DNA of 64,000 nucleotides, taken from NCBI GenBank assembly GCA_012845835.1, contig JABAKD010000028.1, forward strand, positions 6,548,796-6,612,795. The letters run 5' to 3'. A program made the position numbers and the translations under genes. A model generated the notes under the pieces. The model saw only the letters and a program-made list of their open reading frames with translations, did not search any database and was not told the origin of the DNA. This document shows positions 21,780-34,165 of this stretch, piece after piece. This DNA comes from Undaria pinnatifida (taxonomy: Eukaryota > Sar > Phaeophyceae > Laminariales > Alariaceae). Numbering within the stretch: the stretch's first letter is position 1; every line of letters begins with the position of its first letter.

Positions 21780-24700
21780 TGTACCCACGATGACGTTATG
21801 GAGCCTTGTTGAGTATGTCCGCACGTCGTTACTTTTTTCATCACATGTGACACACGATGCGTTCAATAAAGGTGCTGCGCGCACGCTAAACAGGCGGGGT
21901 CTCTACGTGTAAAAAATTACTAATCTCGTCATCGCAATGTTGCCCAGACTTCACTACGGCCAAACTTCTCACAATAATGCATTTTCTCCCTCTCGCTCGA
22001 ACGGCAGTAAACTCAGTTACAGACGTCTGTCTCGTTACGTACGCCTCACACACGTAGAAGCGTCGCCACCGGCGTATACAGCTCGCCGGTGCCGTTGTAC
22101 CCGCGCGAGATAGCACCACATACACTACAACTGCGGATCGAGTTTATCGTTAGTATGGTGCCGCTTTCAAGTAATAATACACAGGCAACCGAAACAAAAT
22201 CGGCAAACAGTCGGTGGCACGTCGTGACGACTTACCGCGGTCGCACTCTCATGCCATCTAAAGATTATGGTGCTTATTCCCGAACACGTAGAGGCTGAAT
22301 GCAGTCTCGGTCGTTTGGATGCAGTAGATGTGTTGAGCTTTGTGCGTTTACTGATGCAGATACCGCTGTGCTACCGCTACAGCTGCTGCTGTGTGTAGGT
22401 GCATGCGTTAACCCCTTCCTTCGGACCTACCCTAGGAGTCCCCGTTACAGGCAGTAGGCTGTTTCCGCGCGTTGCCCAGCGTGACCAGGGACGCCACTTG
22501 AAGCCGTTCGACACATATCTGTCCCAATGAAAATGGTGCAGAACGGATCCCGGTTCGCACCAAAACACTCGTTGTTTTGGCCTTCGATCTAAACACAATC
22601 GATGTTACTCAGTGTTATCTTACAAAATTGCATAAGTGTTATTGCTCCACAGTAGTAGCCACCTGTTAACTTACTGCATTCTGGGTCAGTCGGTGCAAAC
22701 GTCAACAGTATCTGCAATGCTGGTAGATCGACCTGTGCCGTCGTGTCATATGCAAGATATACACGTACGCGTATGAATCGTAAAACGCGATGTATCCTCA
22801 CTGGGATGCCCCTGAGCACTATTGCTACCTTGCCGAGAAGATGACCGCGCGCCAACACCATCCGCAATGCTTGTGTCCAGTCAAGACGAATGCTGCGAAG
22901 AGAGATAGCACAATTTTGGTTCAACGTTTTCTCGATGGCGGGGCTCCTTCACCCAAAATCTCCACAATGCCATTCTTGTTTTGCTATCTTGTTTCGTTAG
23001 TATGGGTTTATTCGTCGAGTTGCATGTTCAGTATACCAAACGTTGTATCAGTTATGGGTTTGTACGGAGCTCGCCAAGGGGGGGAGAGCCTGCAAAAAAA
23101 CGTGGTGCATTTCTACCTTGACCTGCGTCTCAACCTGTGCCTCGTGGTATCACATAGCCAGGTATAAGAGTACGATTCCGCATGCATCGTCGAATGCAAA
23201 TAATCTACACGCTGAAAATGCCCAGCAATAGAGACAAGCCGTCGGCCAGACGCTCGTATACTCCCATCATATTTTGCAGGTAGCGCACCATCTGAATTGC
23301 ACGATCTAAAACGACATATGTTGCGTGACAATCCAAGTCTCTAGTGACTTTCAGCGCGACAAATTATTGCCTATGGCGCTGGTTCGTCGTGCATACTGGC
23401 AGGCGGTTGCTAGTGTTCGCTCGGATTGGGTCCGCTGATATAGATACAAGGAAAATACTGGTAGCGGCTTGCCCTGAGTGCTTCGCAGCTTTTGTACGAA
23501 GTGTTCGTGTGCGTTTGTCGTCATAGCGCGCGATGAGGTTTACGTCTCGGCCCGAAACTCCCTCGCCGTGCTCAGCGCCCCTTGCTGCCTCAGGTGCGGC
23601 CGTGTCCGCACTCGCGCGGTGCACTGACGGGACGGGCTGTACTAGTGTTTTGCTAGTTGTTTATCACAGGCCGGGCGATAATAAGTATGGGGTGAAGCCA
23701 AAAAAAAACGTTTCTACTTGTATGTATTTTGAGGCATTCTTAGGCACTGGATATAGCTCTCGGGAAAGGCTTCCTATCCCCGACACTCTGTATTTGTCCT
23801 GCGCCGAGCCGTACCTACTTTTGGCGGATACAATAGGTACAGGGTACAACTCTCTCTCTGACTACTCAAGTTGTGCGTTAATTACGTGCGTCTTTAAATG
23901 TGCATATATATGGCCATCTATCTGAATCCCCCACGGTTCCGTGAGACGGTTACCCCATACCACTAGTGTGTATTGTTCGACCAAATGTTTTATTCAACAG
24001 CGGTACAGCAGTAGATATATGTCGACCTGTTAATAGATTTCCACGAGTGCGCACGAACGGGGACATCCTATGACACAGCAGTACGAGTACTCCGAGTAGT
24101 TTAGTCAAAGAGAGTTTTCCTGCGACTCTTAAGCACTGCTGCAGCTTGTCGCATACGGCCTCGATTTTTGTCTACTACATTACCGGCTTACGGACATGCG
24201 CAAAGCCGTAGGCGAGCATCAGTCAGTCGCGGCGAAGACCCCCGTTCCTACAGCGATACACCGTGTGCACGTACCCCTACCAGTTTGCTTGGAGTGCTGT
24301 GACACACGACAGAACCCTCCACATAGATGTCGGCCGACCAGTACCCACAACGATACCAAGTATGGACGTTCCTGTCATTGTGCTTGCATTGCTGTGACCA
24401 CAACAGAACCCGCCCATCGATGTCGGCCGACCAATTTGACCTACGGAGGCAGCAAGTACGTACGTACCTACCGGTATACCTGTGCGGTCAAAGAAGGTTG
24501 AAAACTGTAGTGCCGGTTGCCCGCTATAGTGCCTGTTAAATCGGCTGGGACAGAGGGGAACAACCGGCGATGGTAACATGCGGAGTAGTGCCGGTCGCCG
24601 CTATGAATACCATAGCCGTGGCGTCTTTTGCGACTGGCACATACTGGTGCTATAGAAGGATCGCTACTGCTGTATAAACTGGAAACTTTGTGGGTAAATG

Positions 24701-26440
24701 CAAGGACGGTTTGGGTATCATATTGGTACCCGAACAGTCCGTACGTTTACGGACAATCCCTAAGCGTTCAGAGCGCACCGTTGCGTCGGGTGGGGATATA
24801 GCAACCGCTGAACCGTAAATTTGACGAACTCCACACGTACCGCGCAATTAATCCTAACAACAAGGGAATAGAACAATCAAGCTCTGGATTTAGACAAAAC
24901 TACTCGCCAGTAGTTCGCGGCATTGTACACTCCTCGCGCGGCGACAAGCATTACCACCTTGTCATATGTACACAATTTGGCGCCACGGTCTTCGCTCACT
25001 GTCGTCATCGTTGACCGCGCGCAAGCCTGAGCACAACCAGCTACCATCACCTCATGACGGGGCTTTTCTCGTATCAGCATATACCACCCACCGCAAGCAG
25101 AAACCAACATTGGTCCTTTCATACCTCAGGCTGGGATAGCAAGCGCTTCTTGAGTCGATTGGGCCCTCTTCGTAGATCACTTAGTGTTCGGGAGGGTACA
25201 CGGTAGTTACGCCAAATTGAAAAGTGGTGTGCGTCCCAGAGCTGTCCTCTAGAAGTCACTTTCGTCGGGTTTCCATAGTTTTTTACGTTTCAACAATGTG
25301 GGGATGGGGGAACAGATAGCACACAACAGCAGTCTTACGCCTCTAGCAGCAGGATCCTCGCACATGATCCCCGTATTCCGTATTGTGAAGACGCAGTGTA
25401 GAGAATGTGAAAACCTGTGGGCAATGAAAGCACCTGCAGTAGCCTGCATCTCCGAGGTTGAGCTGCTGTGCTACTGAGAGAACCCCACCGACTCGAGAAG
25501 GACCCGGAAGACGGGCCTAAAAGGTACCAGTACCAGGTACTCGTATGGTTGAGCAGTACCGCAAACCCCTCGTGGCACTGGCAAGCCACTCCCGTGCAAT
25601 TTCCCCGGCGGTTCAGTTTTAACCGTGATGCCATTGCGCGTCGCGCTGCACTTGCTCAGGAATAGTCAACTTTGTGAATGGTCACCTCTGAATGGTAGAA
25701 CGAAGGCAACCCTCTGTGGTGATGTATTTGATCATAGCATCGGCTTTGACGGGTTGTTATGCTCAGCTCATTAAATTCAAGTCGATGGCGGCGCGCGTCG
25801 TGATACATTATGTAGCTACAGGTGCAACCTCTACTGTAGCTGCACATGTCTTCTTGCTTGCTGCAACTTGTATCACAGGCAGCGTCGCAAACAGCCACTG
25901 CCGATTCATCGTGCTGTGCAAAAATTGATTTTGGTGTTGCTACTCTCTACGCCACAAGTACATTTTGGTACCTACTCGTACTACCTCCCTATCGTACCTG
26001 TAATAATAGTATCATTCTGTATTAATAATAATAGCATACGCTACGAGTGCATACCTCGTATCATTTTGTATGCAATGCCATGTTTTTACAGCAGCAGAGC
26101 CAAACAATGTAAGACTAGACTACAGTAGTAGTGTACAAGTATTAGAGAGTGTTAAAACATTGGTACCAGGAATATAATAGACTAGACTAAGCATCGTGCC
26201 TAGGATTTGCGTTGCTCAAGGCATGCCGCATAGAAGACATTTTTTAACGGCAAAAATAAAAATAAAAATGAGCATTCGGCTCGCTCATGGAAACAGGGCT
26301 CGGAAACCAGCCCCCGCGAAGTTGCACGTGCGTGCTAGGCTACTCGAGTTTGCACGTAAATTCAATATCGATTTAAGTATGGCGGCTCCCTATGTGCAAG
26401 TCCGCGCAAAACGGCGGTTGAGGTGCCCAGACCAACCCGA
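21780..26440. other. Long unassigned region
   Basis: About 4.6 kb without a recognisable gene or shared repeat. Frames of 60-130 codons appear on both strands (22589-22924 minus, 23533-23925 plus, 24877-25122 minus, 25692-25928 plus). The last is hydrophobic, but none shows a domain or convincing exon borders. Confidence 0.35.
24270..24470 (+). repeat. Local tandem duplication, about 105-bp unit
   Basis: Two imperfect units share 'gcttg(g/c)a(g/t)tgctgtgac', 'acagaaccc' and 'gatgtcggccgacca'. Non-coding as far as I can see. Confidence 0.6.
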
Positions 26441-26446
26441 CCCCAG

Positions 26447-26508
26447 ACCTGACCCTAACACTAACCCTAACCCTAACCCATACCTTAACCCTAACCTTAG
26501 CCCAACAC
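26447..26508 (+). repeat. Interstitial telomere-like CCCTAA tract
   Basis: About eight units of ccctaa with a few variants (cactaa, ccataccttaa, ccttag) run through this segment. TTAGGG is the expected telomere repeat of brown algae, so this may be a relic of end fusion or repair, or a short seed tract. Confidence 0.75.
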
Positions 26509-26747
26509 TGTGGGGGCTCTCGGTCTGCTCTCGAGGTCTGCAGGGGCAGCACTGAGTTTACGTTCAATTCTGAAAACCTTGCACGTATACGTGCAAATAA
26601 ACGCCTGGTCCTCGGAAGCCAGCGCCGAACCCTGAGAAAATCAATTGAAAAGGGTTGTCGAGATGGATCAGGGCACAGATTGTCGGAAGGGTGCCTGCAC
26701 CCCCATCAAAGTAGCCTGGAGCGGAGACCGACCAGCCGTCGTGTAGA

Positions 26748-26895
26748 CTCATCCCACGCTAGGCTACGGGTGCAGCAGATTCTAATACTTTTTTGAGCTC
26801 GCCAACATGAGGATCTAGCTCAACATCTCACGGGAAATGTGACTTCGAAAAATATTCGTTCGCGCCACCCGACCAACACTTCTGTTCGCTAATCC
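26748..26895 (+). repeat. Diverged duplicate unit, copy 1
   Basis: Blocks 'gggtgcagcagatt', 'gagctc', 'caacatctcac', 'atgtgacttcga' and 'ttcg..ccgacca' recur in the same order at 27135-27290. Several 'ccgtaccgtgggatg' words nearby also recur at 37155-37172. Confidence 0.55.
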
Positions 26896-27134
26896 CAAAA
26901 CAACATGTTACAGCTGTGCTCGCAAAACTATCGTGCAAACCGATAGAGTTCACCACTCTTATAGAGTTAATCACTCTTGAGGAGGTCAACGGGTCACATC
27001 GTCACATCGGTTAGAAACGTTTAGAGTAGAAAGTGCATCCCGTACCGTGGGACGATGTAGGGCAGCAGGGCGCGCCATATCCTCCAACCAGACGTCCATC
27101 ATTGGTGATGCCATGGCGGGAAAAGTATGTCACT

Positions 27135-27290
27135 GGTAGAGCAATCCCACACGGTAAGGGTGCAGCAGATTATAAGTAGTTTCCGAGCCCCCCACACGAG
27201 GAGCTCAATATCTCACACCCGAAAACATGACTTCGACCAAGGCATGGTCCGTTCGCACAATCCGACCAAGCTTCTATGCGCCTTTATTTA
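27135..27290 (+). repeat. Diverged duplicate unit, copy 2
   Basis: Counterpart of the unit at 26748-26895, with 'gggtgcagcagattataag', 'gagctcaatatctcac', 'catgacttcgacca' and 'cgttcgca'. The two copies are in the same orientation. Confidence 0.55.
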
Positions 27291-28460
27291 GAGTCGTGAA
27301 AAAAAACAAAACTCGTGAAATTACTTGACTATTTCCTAACCGATAGGTTCCTCGCTTTGGCGAGCTCAATCGCACAGATACATTGTTAGTTTATCCAACA
27401 ACTGCAGCCCCTACCGTAACCCCTACCGTGGGATGAGTGTACTATTACTGGTACGATCTCACGTCAGACAAAACTCGTATACTCAAGAATACAGCAAGCA
27501 ACCTCGCGTTTGGTGACGGCGGTGAGAACGGCCGAGGCGCACGTCCACTTGCTGCCAGAGGGTGCGCGCCACCTCCCCTCCAAGCAGTCGCCTCGTGGTG
27601 ATGCCGCTGCTGTGCCGTCGAATAAAGCACAGCACATTCGAGATCTAGCCGGAAAAGATGAGTAGAGTAGGTGGGCGGATAACTGATGTTTCCCCGACGC
27701 AACGCAGCCCAACATGCTAACTAGCAGAAATACCTCGACCAACTGACGGCAAGGAGGACGGCAACGATGACGGATAATGTGTGATAGGGCTTGAGAAGCG
27801 GGGGGAGCAGGTTGCGGTGGAAGTTAGTGGAGCACCGTGCGTGGCAGATCGGCACGAGGCTCGAAGCTCGTTATAAGTTGAGTACACGCCCTATGGTTTT
27901 CACCCTGGAGCACAGCCTTCTTGCCCATCATACCTGGTATAATTTAATCGGGACGCCCAATACTGGTCCGATTTGATATTTGGGGGACCACACAACAAAA
28001 TGATAGTTCTGCTGTCGAAAATAACAGTTCTGCTGTCAGCGAACGCGCCGGGCTAAATCTATGATCAGCTCGCATAGCGGTCAGGTCGCATCGCATCCAG
28101 GCACACGGTTGTCCTATCTTCAGCGAAAACCCCCTCCGGAAGTACAGGGCAGCGACGATGCCAATGAGAGGTGCCGGTTACCTTTTGCCGACCATTACTA
28201 TGTTTGCTCTTTTGCCTTTTAACGAAGCAGACGGATAGGGATATCAACGGTGTGCGATTGCAGTGTATGCGGTGGCGTAGACGGCTCTCCCGTGCGGGTT
28301 CGCCGATACCAACAAGCTTCAGACGCTGGTACCGATAGGTATCCGCGTGTGGAGCGTACGTGCCACGTTGTTGCAACCGCAGTCCACAGCAACGCCCCGG
28401 CGGAAAATGGAATCAAGCCGTGCATTTTGGTTTTAAGCACTGTGCGCGAAGAGTGGTGCC
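27291..28460. other. Unassigned stretch
   Basis: Minus-strand frames at 27445-27742 and 28065-28503 overlap in different phases and lack recognisable motifs. I do not call a gene. Confidence 0.3.
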
Positions 28461-28803
28461 GTGCCGTGGCTACGCGAGCCGCAAAGCTACATTGTGCAAG
28501 CAAATGACCAAACGGCGTCGGCGAGTTGCGGGAAATGTCTCGACTTGTGCGATATGGTTATGACCAATCTATCCTGGCGCCGTCTGCGTTACGAGCGCAA
28601 TTACAAACTGTTTTCGCTGGTGAAAACAGCAGTGAATATGTATGTGAGCGATAGGGGTCCGCATGACGATCTGAACCAGGATATGATCTTCCGTTTTTTG
28701 GGTTGCCGAAAGATATCGGACTTAGACCGATTTAAACACATCTGTTCAACAGCGGGGACAACGCGGCATGCTGCCACTCCCTCTGATGAACGCCACTGTA
28801 GGG
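28461..28803 (+). CDS. Orphan coding-like segment ending in a MITE
   Basis: An open frame (ATG at 28461) encodes a globular-looking segment: 'CGKCLDLCDMVMTNLSWRRL', 'NYKLFSLVKTAVNMYVSDRG' and 'DMIFRFLGCRKISDLDRF'. At 28804 it enters MITE A2, which supplies about 37 further codons and the stop at 28914-28916. The unique part has coding-like composition but no family I recognise. It may be a gene fragment truncated by the insertion, or an exon whose true donor lies before 28804. Confidence 0.35.
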
Positions 28804-29068
28804 ACGCGTGCTACGATAGAGGTGCGCCGCTTTCTTTTCTGATGTGTTCCTCAATTTGGAAGCTCAAGACCTCTCCCAAAACCGATTTGAAGAAAAACAA
28901 AGCTGCTACCGGATGAAATAAAAAAGAAATGCCATGGCCTAGGTAGGTACACAACACGAGAACCATGCGAAAAAAAATGTCGCATTTCCGACGATCTCGG
29001 GTTTAAGAAGCCCCGTCATTTAGAAAATATTTCAGACGAAAAGTGCTACCTCCAATCGTAGCATGCGT
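28804..29068 (+). mobile_element. MITE family A, copy A2
   Basis: Left end acgcgtgctacgatagaggt; right end 'atcgtagcatgcgt'. It has the conserved centre ('atggcctaggtaggtacaca', 'cgacgatctcgggtttaaga'). It interrupts the open frame that begins at 28461. Confidence 0.85.
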
Positions 29069-29206
29069 ATTAGTGCGCTACCTCTATTGGAATTGAGCCA
29101 CCTCACGTGGGACGAAAAAACTTTCGACGATTGGCATGGCGCAGCGTAGCTAACCATGCCAATGCGGATTCATATCGAAAAATTTGTAACAGTAGGAAAG
29201 CGAAGG

Positions 29207-29470
29207 ACGCGTGCTACGATAGAAGGTTCACCAACCATTGTTTTTTCCGAAAATACCCCTCAATTCAGGAGCTTAAGGCCTCTCCCAAAAACTGATTCGG
29301 AGAAAAATAAAACTGCTACCGACCGAATGAAAAATCCCGCTGCCGAGGTACACGACGAGAGTCATGCAAATATTAATGGTCAATTCCCGGCGATTTTTGG
29401 GTTCAGGAGCCCCGTCATTCAGAAAACATTTCAGAAGAAAACTGCGAGGTACCTCTATCGTAGCATGCGT
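29207..29470 (+). mobile_element. MITE family A, copy A3
   Basis: Left end acgcgtgctacgatagaagg; right end 'ctctatcgtagcatgcgt'. It lies 138 bp downstream of A2 in the same orientation, with independent flanks, so the pair is probably two insertions. Confidence 0.85.
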
Positions 29471-30590
29471 CTAAGACCGCAATGGAACAAGGGGGTCACC
29501 CGCGCGAATAACCCCGTACCATTGCAGAAAAGGTGCCCAAAAAAGGGGGTACCCCCCCCCTACCCTAATAATAGCTTTGGTCCTCTGTTGTATTAACGTA
29601 TTAATAGCTGAATTTTTTTTTTATAGATTAAGTTGCCGTGCGCTATGGACAACGCGTTTAGCGTGGTCTAAACATGACGAGCTATACTCTAGTCAATGCG
29701 CAATGCTCCTGGCGAGGGTTGTACATCTTATTCCATCGGTTGCTGCCACCTGTTGTGTATATAGAATCCGACGCGTTTGAAGAGATTTTGGAGGCATCCA
29801 TCTTCCTCACGCAAAATCCACCGTTGCGAGTGACCCCGTGTGGGACCAACCAGCCACGTCCGGCCTTGCCTACGGGGCGAACGGGTCGAATCCATGGTTG
29901 AAAACGACAAATAATACACCGCCTCAAAAATGTTGGCTCTCCAGCTATGTTCCAGCGAATATTGGAGTCATGGTTCGTCGGCAAAGACAGTCAGCCACAA
30001 ACAAGCAGGTACCAGCTAAAATTACAACAGAAAAAAATGTACATGCCGTCTCCGTTTCAGGAGATATGGCCACCAACCAGGTATGTATATGGCTCCTCTA
30101 TTGGAATGGTATCCCAGCCTATAAATAAATAGCAGTTAACGGCAATTCGCCATCATACCGGTTCGAGGTATATCACAACATGTTCCTTTCGACAACATGT
30201 CGTACCGCACCAGGGAATCAAAAACAAGGGGGCATAGGCATAGGCAGCTCACTACATGCCATCAGAGGGTATATCTGTACGATGAGGCCTAACATTGCTT
30301 CGCGCGTGTACCAGACCACGGCACAGTGTGGCAACACATTTCTTGTAGAATGAAAAAATTAGGAAGGGTCGATGGCCGCGTTCACGCAATACCTTCAACG
30401 GCAGTAATGAAGCAAACGACGAGTTGGGGACCGCAGGCAAACGCTATCCGTTGGAGGTCCGTGATGATGATTGGGCGGTGCCTAAGTAGCGGCACCAAGT
30501 CATTGTCAAGCCCCCGGTTTTCCCGCTCTATATTTCGCCGCGGGTGCATTGTTGCAGCGAGGGACTACGGCTGTGCTAAGGAGGTTTACC
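29471..30590. other. Unassigned stretch
   Basis: No supported gene. Frames of 60-100 codons occur in four phases without motifs. Confidence 0.3.
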
Positions 30591-30600
30591 TCGTTTTGTT

Positions 30601-30905
30601 TTTACGTATGGAGTTCTAAGCCACTCGAAAAACTATCAAGACACATGGGGACTTCACGGCCGACGTGATGGCTGCCACACACATAGTTACGAAAGTGCGG
30701 AGTAACAAGTCTTTGCATGCATTTCGCGACGTCTTAAACTACATGGGGTTACCTCGTTTTTTTTTGCGTGTGGAGGTTTAAGCCACTCGAAACACTATCG
30801 GGACACATGGGGATTTCACGGCCGACGTAATGGCCGCCACACACATAGTTACAAAAGTGCGGAGTAGCAAGCCTTTGCATGCATTTCGCGAAATCTTAAA
30901 ACTGC
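30601..30905 (+). repeat. 165-bp tandem duplication
   Basis: Two units (about 30612-30745 and 30774-30905) share long identical stretches including 'cacacacatagttac', 'aaagtgcggagta' and 'ctttgcatgcatttcgcga'. Each is preceded by a T-rich 'ttacctcgtttt' block. Divergence is low, so it is a recent event. Confidence 0.85.
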
Positions 30906-31250
30906 ATACGACGGAACCAACCTCGCCGGTATTCCTGAACTGCTGAATAGTGAAATACTCCAGAGTGACCTCCCTTTCCGAACAGTATCGCCTGGGCCAA
31001 AGACTGCCTCGGATACTCCGGTATCTAACGTTTTTTCCTGTATAGTCTAACAAGTTGCAGTCTTCTGTGTGCAGCTGGCAAATTGAATGTATTTCTTCCA
31101 CGCGACCCTAACACTTGTTCGCAATGCCGCTTCCACCTGTAACAGGTAGGTGTGCTTACGACTGTCCTGCGACTTCTGCCTGTGGGGTTTCCAATCCTAC
31201 TGGGCAGTCTGACACATTTGGTTGCCAAACCCAGCGGAGAGAAGCGGTGT

Positions 31251-32330
31251 TGTCTTTACCAACAGTGCCTGGTCTTTGTGAGGTTCATTGCCCAAGGAAG
31301 CAAGGTCGGGATACTCTGCAAACAGCATGCTGAGAACGGTATGGTAGGCGTCGTCTCCAAGCGTTGCTCGAGTGGGTCCTGCACGAACAAACCTTACTTG
31401 AATGTCCAAGGCAGTAAGGTGGCTGTGTGCTGCAAGCAACATGCGGTAGACGGCATGGTGGACGTAAACACCAGAACGTTGTTCGCATGACACCTGCACG
31501 AAGAACCCTAACTTCATTTTACAGGGCATCAAGAAGGCCGTGTACTGCGAGCAACATGCGGAGGACGGTGTGGTGAACGTGCACTGCCAACGCTGCTCGT
31601 ATTCCGCGTGCTCGACGGCGCCGAACTTCAACGTCAACGGGAGCAAAACATGGTTGTACTGAGGTCAACATGCTGAGGAGACCGAATGGTGGATGTTGTC
31701 AGCAGGCGTTGTTCGAAGGACTCCTGCACAGGGCGACCGAGCTTGAATGTCAAGAATCGCAAGGACGCCGTTTACCGATAGGAACATGCTGGGAAGGACA
31801 TGGTAATCGCCCGCGCCGGCCGTGGTTGCTCGCATGGCTCTTGTGAGAAGTTTCCTTCCTTTCATGTAGAGGGTTGCAGCAAGGCGGCGTACTGCAAACA
31901 ACATGCTAAGCACGGCATGGGAAATGTCAGGCGTAAACGTTCTCCTAATGTCGGCCACGCGTCATTGCCAACGCGGTGTATGTCGACAGCTGTTGCGAAA
32001 AACGCAGACACTAAACGCTGCCGGTATAACGGTAGTTTACGAGGTGTACGTGTCGTCTCCGTATCACCGCGTGAAACGATGAACCGTCGCAAACAATCGA
32101 GGCGGGATCTTGACGTGGCGCAGCATACTCCTCGCGTCGATCACGAGCCTGTTGGAGAGGGGGGGGCGGTTCAAGTGGCGGCGATAGTTTCCAGGCAGCC
32201 TGGCCCTCACACCTCATCTCACCGTGCCTTACCCGGACGCCTCCACGACAGCTCCGAAACGGCCAGCAGGCACACCAGTCAACGCTCGTCAAATATTGTA
32301 ACCTCGATGGTAACTTACCAACCATCTTGA
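31251..32330 (+). pseudogene. Decayed EsV-1-7 repeat gene
   Basis: At least six EsV-1-7 units can be read, scattered over three frames: C-X4-C...CKQH at 31251, 'CSSGSC...CCKQH' next, then (after a one-base insertion near 31474) 'CSHDTC...YCEQH', 'CSYSAC', 'CSKDSC' and 'CSHGSC...YCKQH'. The fourth unit ends in TGA at 31660-31662 where its third cysteine is expected, a second frame break follows near 31680, and the next unit has TAG at 31779. The last frame (31800-32330) runs into a tail that aligns with the tail of the intact gene at 17.0 kb: 'EGGAV' against 'EGGIV', and 'PGPHT..HRALPGR' against 'SCPHT..SRALPER'. It is therefore a paralogue, not merely the same repeat. It lies on the opposite strand, 13 kb away. 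Confidence 0.85.
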
Positions 32331-33460
32331 GGACGTATCAAGACGGAGACGGAAGTTGGCGTATTTTTCTAGGAAAGCGTATCCTTGCTATATAAGCAAC
32401 TGCCGTGGGTACTGCTGGACATGTAGCATCCCTGTCGCTGTTCTTTCGTCTAAACCCAACGGCACGCTCGCGGTACATAAAAATATCGTGACGAAACGGC
32501 GGGGACCATGACATGCAGCGTGAGCAAAAGTGTAAAATCTGCCAAGTAACACGTAGGCCACTTCAATCTCTTGTTGTGAGCGTTATTGGGTTACTTTCGA
32601 TCAATACCAAGCCTTTCGTCACCCACCGTTTACAATCGTTGTAAACCGCCTGGTGTCTTTGGTGTGGAGGTTGTTACATCGTACACACCTGTTTTGACCG
32701 CAGACGACGCCGGATCGATACGGAAGAGAGCATGGTCATTATTCGGCTTGAAATACCTGTGTTTTGGAGGCTGGTCTCGCTGTCCCAATTGCTGCGTGCC
32801 TTTCTTCGGCCTATTTCTTCCCACCAGGGAAGAATATTTACCTCGGTGGTCGAACAGAGGTATATCTACAAAGCAATATGAAAGTAGTAGGGTTTGCGAA
32901 AAGACGTAGAAGACTAGTGAAAGTGCCGTTTCTTCCGTCAGCGTTTATTCTGCGTGACTCGCCGTGGAGGCGGAAGAGGCGGTTGACGAGGCAGCGACAT
33001 ATGCTATCCACCGCCGTATACCGTCCTTAGTAGGCCACGTCGACAGGTTGGTTGATAAAGGGGAGGTTATGGGACTCGGTGAACGGGGGGGGGGGGGTGG
33101 TATTAGCTTTTTAGTGCCCCTGCTTTTTTCGGGCGGCTCTGGTAGTCGGTGGCAGTACAGTTGACGCGCGTGAGCGGCTGTGGGGGGTGCCGCCCGACGG
33201 CCCGTTGCTACGACGGTGCGCTCTCGCCCGCTTAGTGTCGTGGAGGATGCGTCGTTTGTGTTGGACAGTAAATTATCACGGACGTCCTCTCGGTAATTGG
33301 CGTGGACTGCGAACGGATTCTGATTTGCCGGGGTGTCCCATTTTTACGGCGGTGGAGTGGTGAAACCCACGGAAAGCCGCGGGCAGACTGCAGGAATTAC
33401 GTGTGTACACACAACTTTTGCAAAGATGAATGAAGAGGAAAACCCTAAGAGGTATACTAA
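32331..33460. other. Unassigned stretch
   Basis: A plus-strand frame at 32586-32909 has some coding-like composition ('GVEVVTSYTPVLTADDAGSI') but no motif or splice support. A G run of 11 lies near 33086. Confidence 0.3.
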
Positions 33461-33465
33461 ACCTG

Positions 33466-33731
33466 ACGCGTGCGGCGATGGAGGGCACAACTTTTTTTTT
33501 TCGTTTCCCCATTTCGGGATCTTGAAATATTTCTCCCATAACTGATTTGGATCGAGAAATAAAACTGCTACCCGAAGGAAACAATCCCTTGGCCTAGGTA
33601 CGTACACAGCGAGAATCATCACGTGAAAAAGACAAAAAAAGGCGTTTTTTTCCCGGCGATTTTGGGTTAAGGAGCCCCGTCATTCCGAAAACAATTCAGA
33701 CCAGGAATATCACCTCTATCGTAGAACGCGT
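33466..33731 (+). mobile_element. MITE family A, copy A4
   Basis: Left end acgcgtgcggcgatggaggg is diverged at three positions; right end 'ctctatcgtagaacgcgt'. The centre is well kept ('tggcctaggtacgtacaca', 'gattttgggttaaggagccc'). Confidence 0.8.
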
Positions 33732-33836
33732 CTGTCTGTGCTTATTATATCATATGCAATTGTAGGTACTATGCACCAGCTGTGCACCGATTCGGCGCGG
33801 AGGGACAACTATTCTGCGGGGGAAGGCGGGTACCAC

Positions 33837-34165
33837 TTATGTATCTCGTAGAGTACTCGACCGTTTCGGGTACGTGGTAGCTTCAATCGACGCCCTACAT
33901 CGTGCCAACGCAGCTCTGACGGTGTCTAACCGATCCGGGGTCGGCGCCACGAACCTAACCACGGTGTCGTAAATTACGTATTTTGCGATACCGGTCGGAA
34001 TATTCTGCCCGCGCACGCGGATACGCCGTATCTCAGCGAGTGCTGGACCGGTTTGGGTACAGGATGGCTTCAATGATAGCTCTACCACTCCAATGTCTGT
34101 AGGCAGACGAGGGCCTTGTGGTAGAGGAAAGAAGGCTGCGAGGAAGGAACTTCGCGCAACCCAAC
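33837..34165 (-). CDS. Orphan coding-like segment, unknown protein
   Basis: A frame open from just after a TGA near 34168 down to a TAA at 33837 encodes about 108 residues with ordinary protein composition ('LPTDIGVVELSLKPSC', 'IPTGIAKYVIYDTVVRFVAP', 'DRLDTVRAALARCRASIEAT'). No in-frame ATG occurs near the start, so it would need an upstream exon. No family is recognised. A TIR element (34452-35024) and another coding-like piece on the same strand (35027-35362) lie upstream, so these may be parts of one broken gene. Confidence 0.35.

Noticed and set aside
27445-27742. Short secreted-protein-like ORF (hydrophobic start on the minus strand)
   Set aside because: The first residues depend on a TTG start; from the first ATG the hydrophobic segment is too short to be a convincing signal peptide.
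31197-31646. 149-codon minus-strand ORF over the EsV-1-7 pseudogene
   Set aside because: Antisense shadow of the repeat units; the plus strand carries the recognisable motif.
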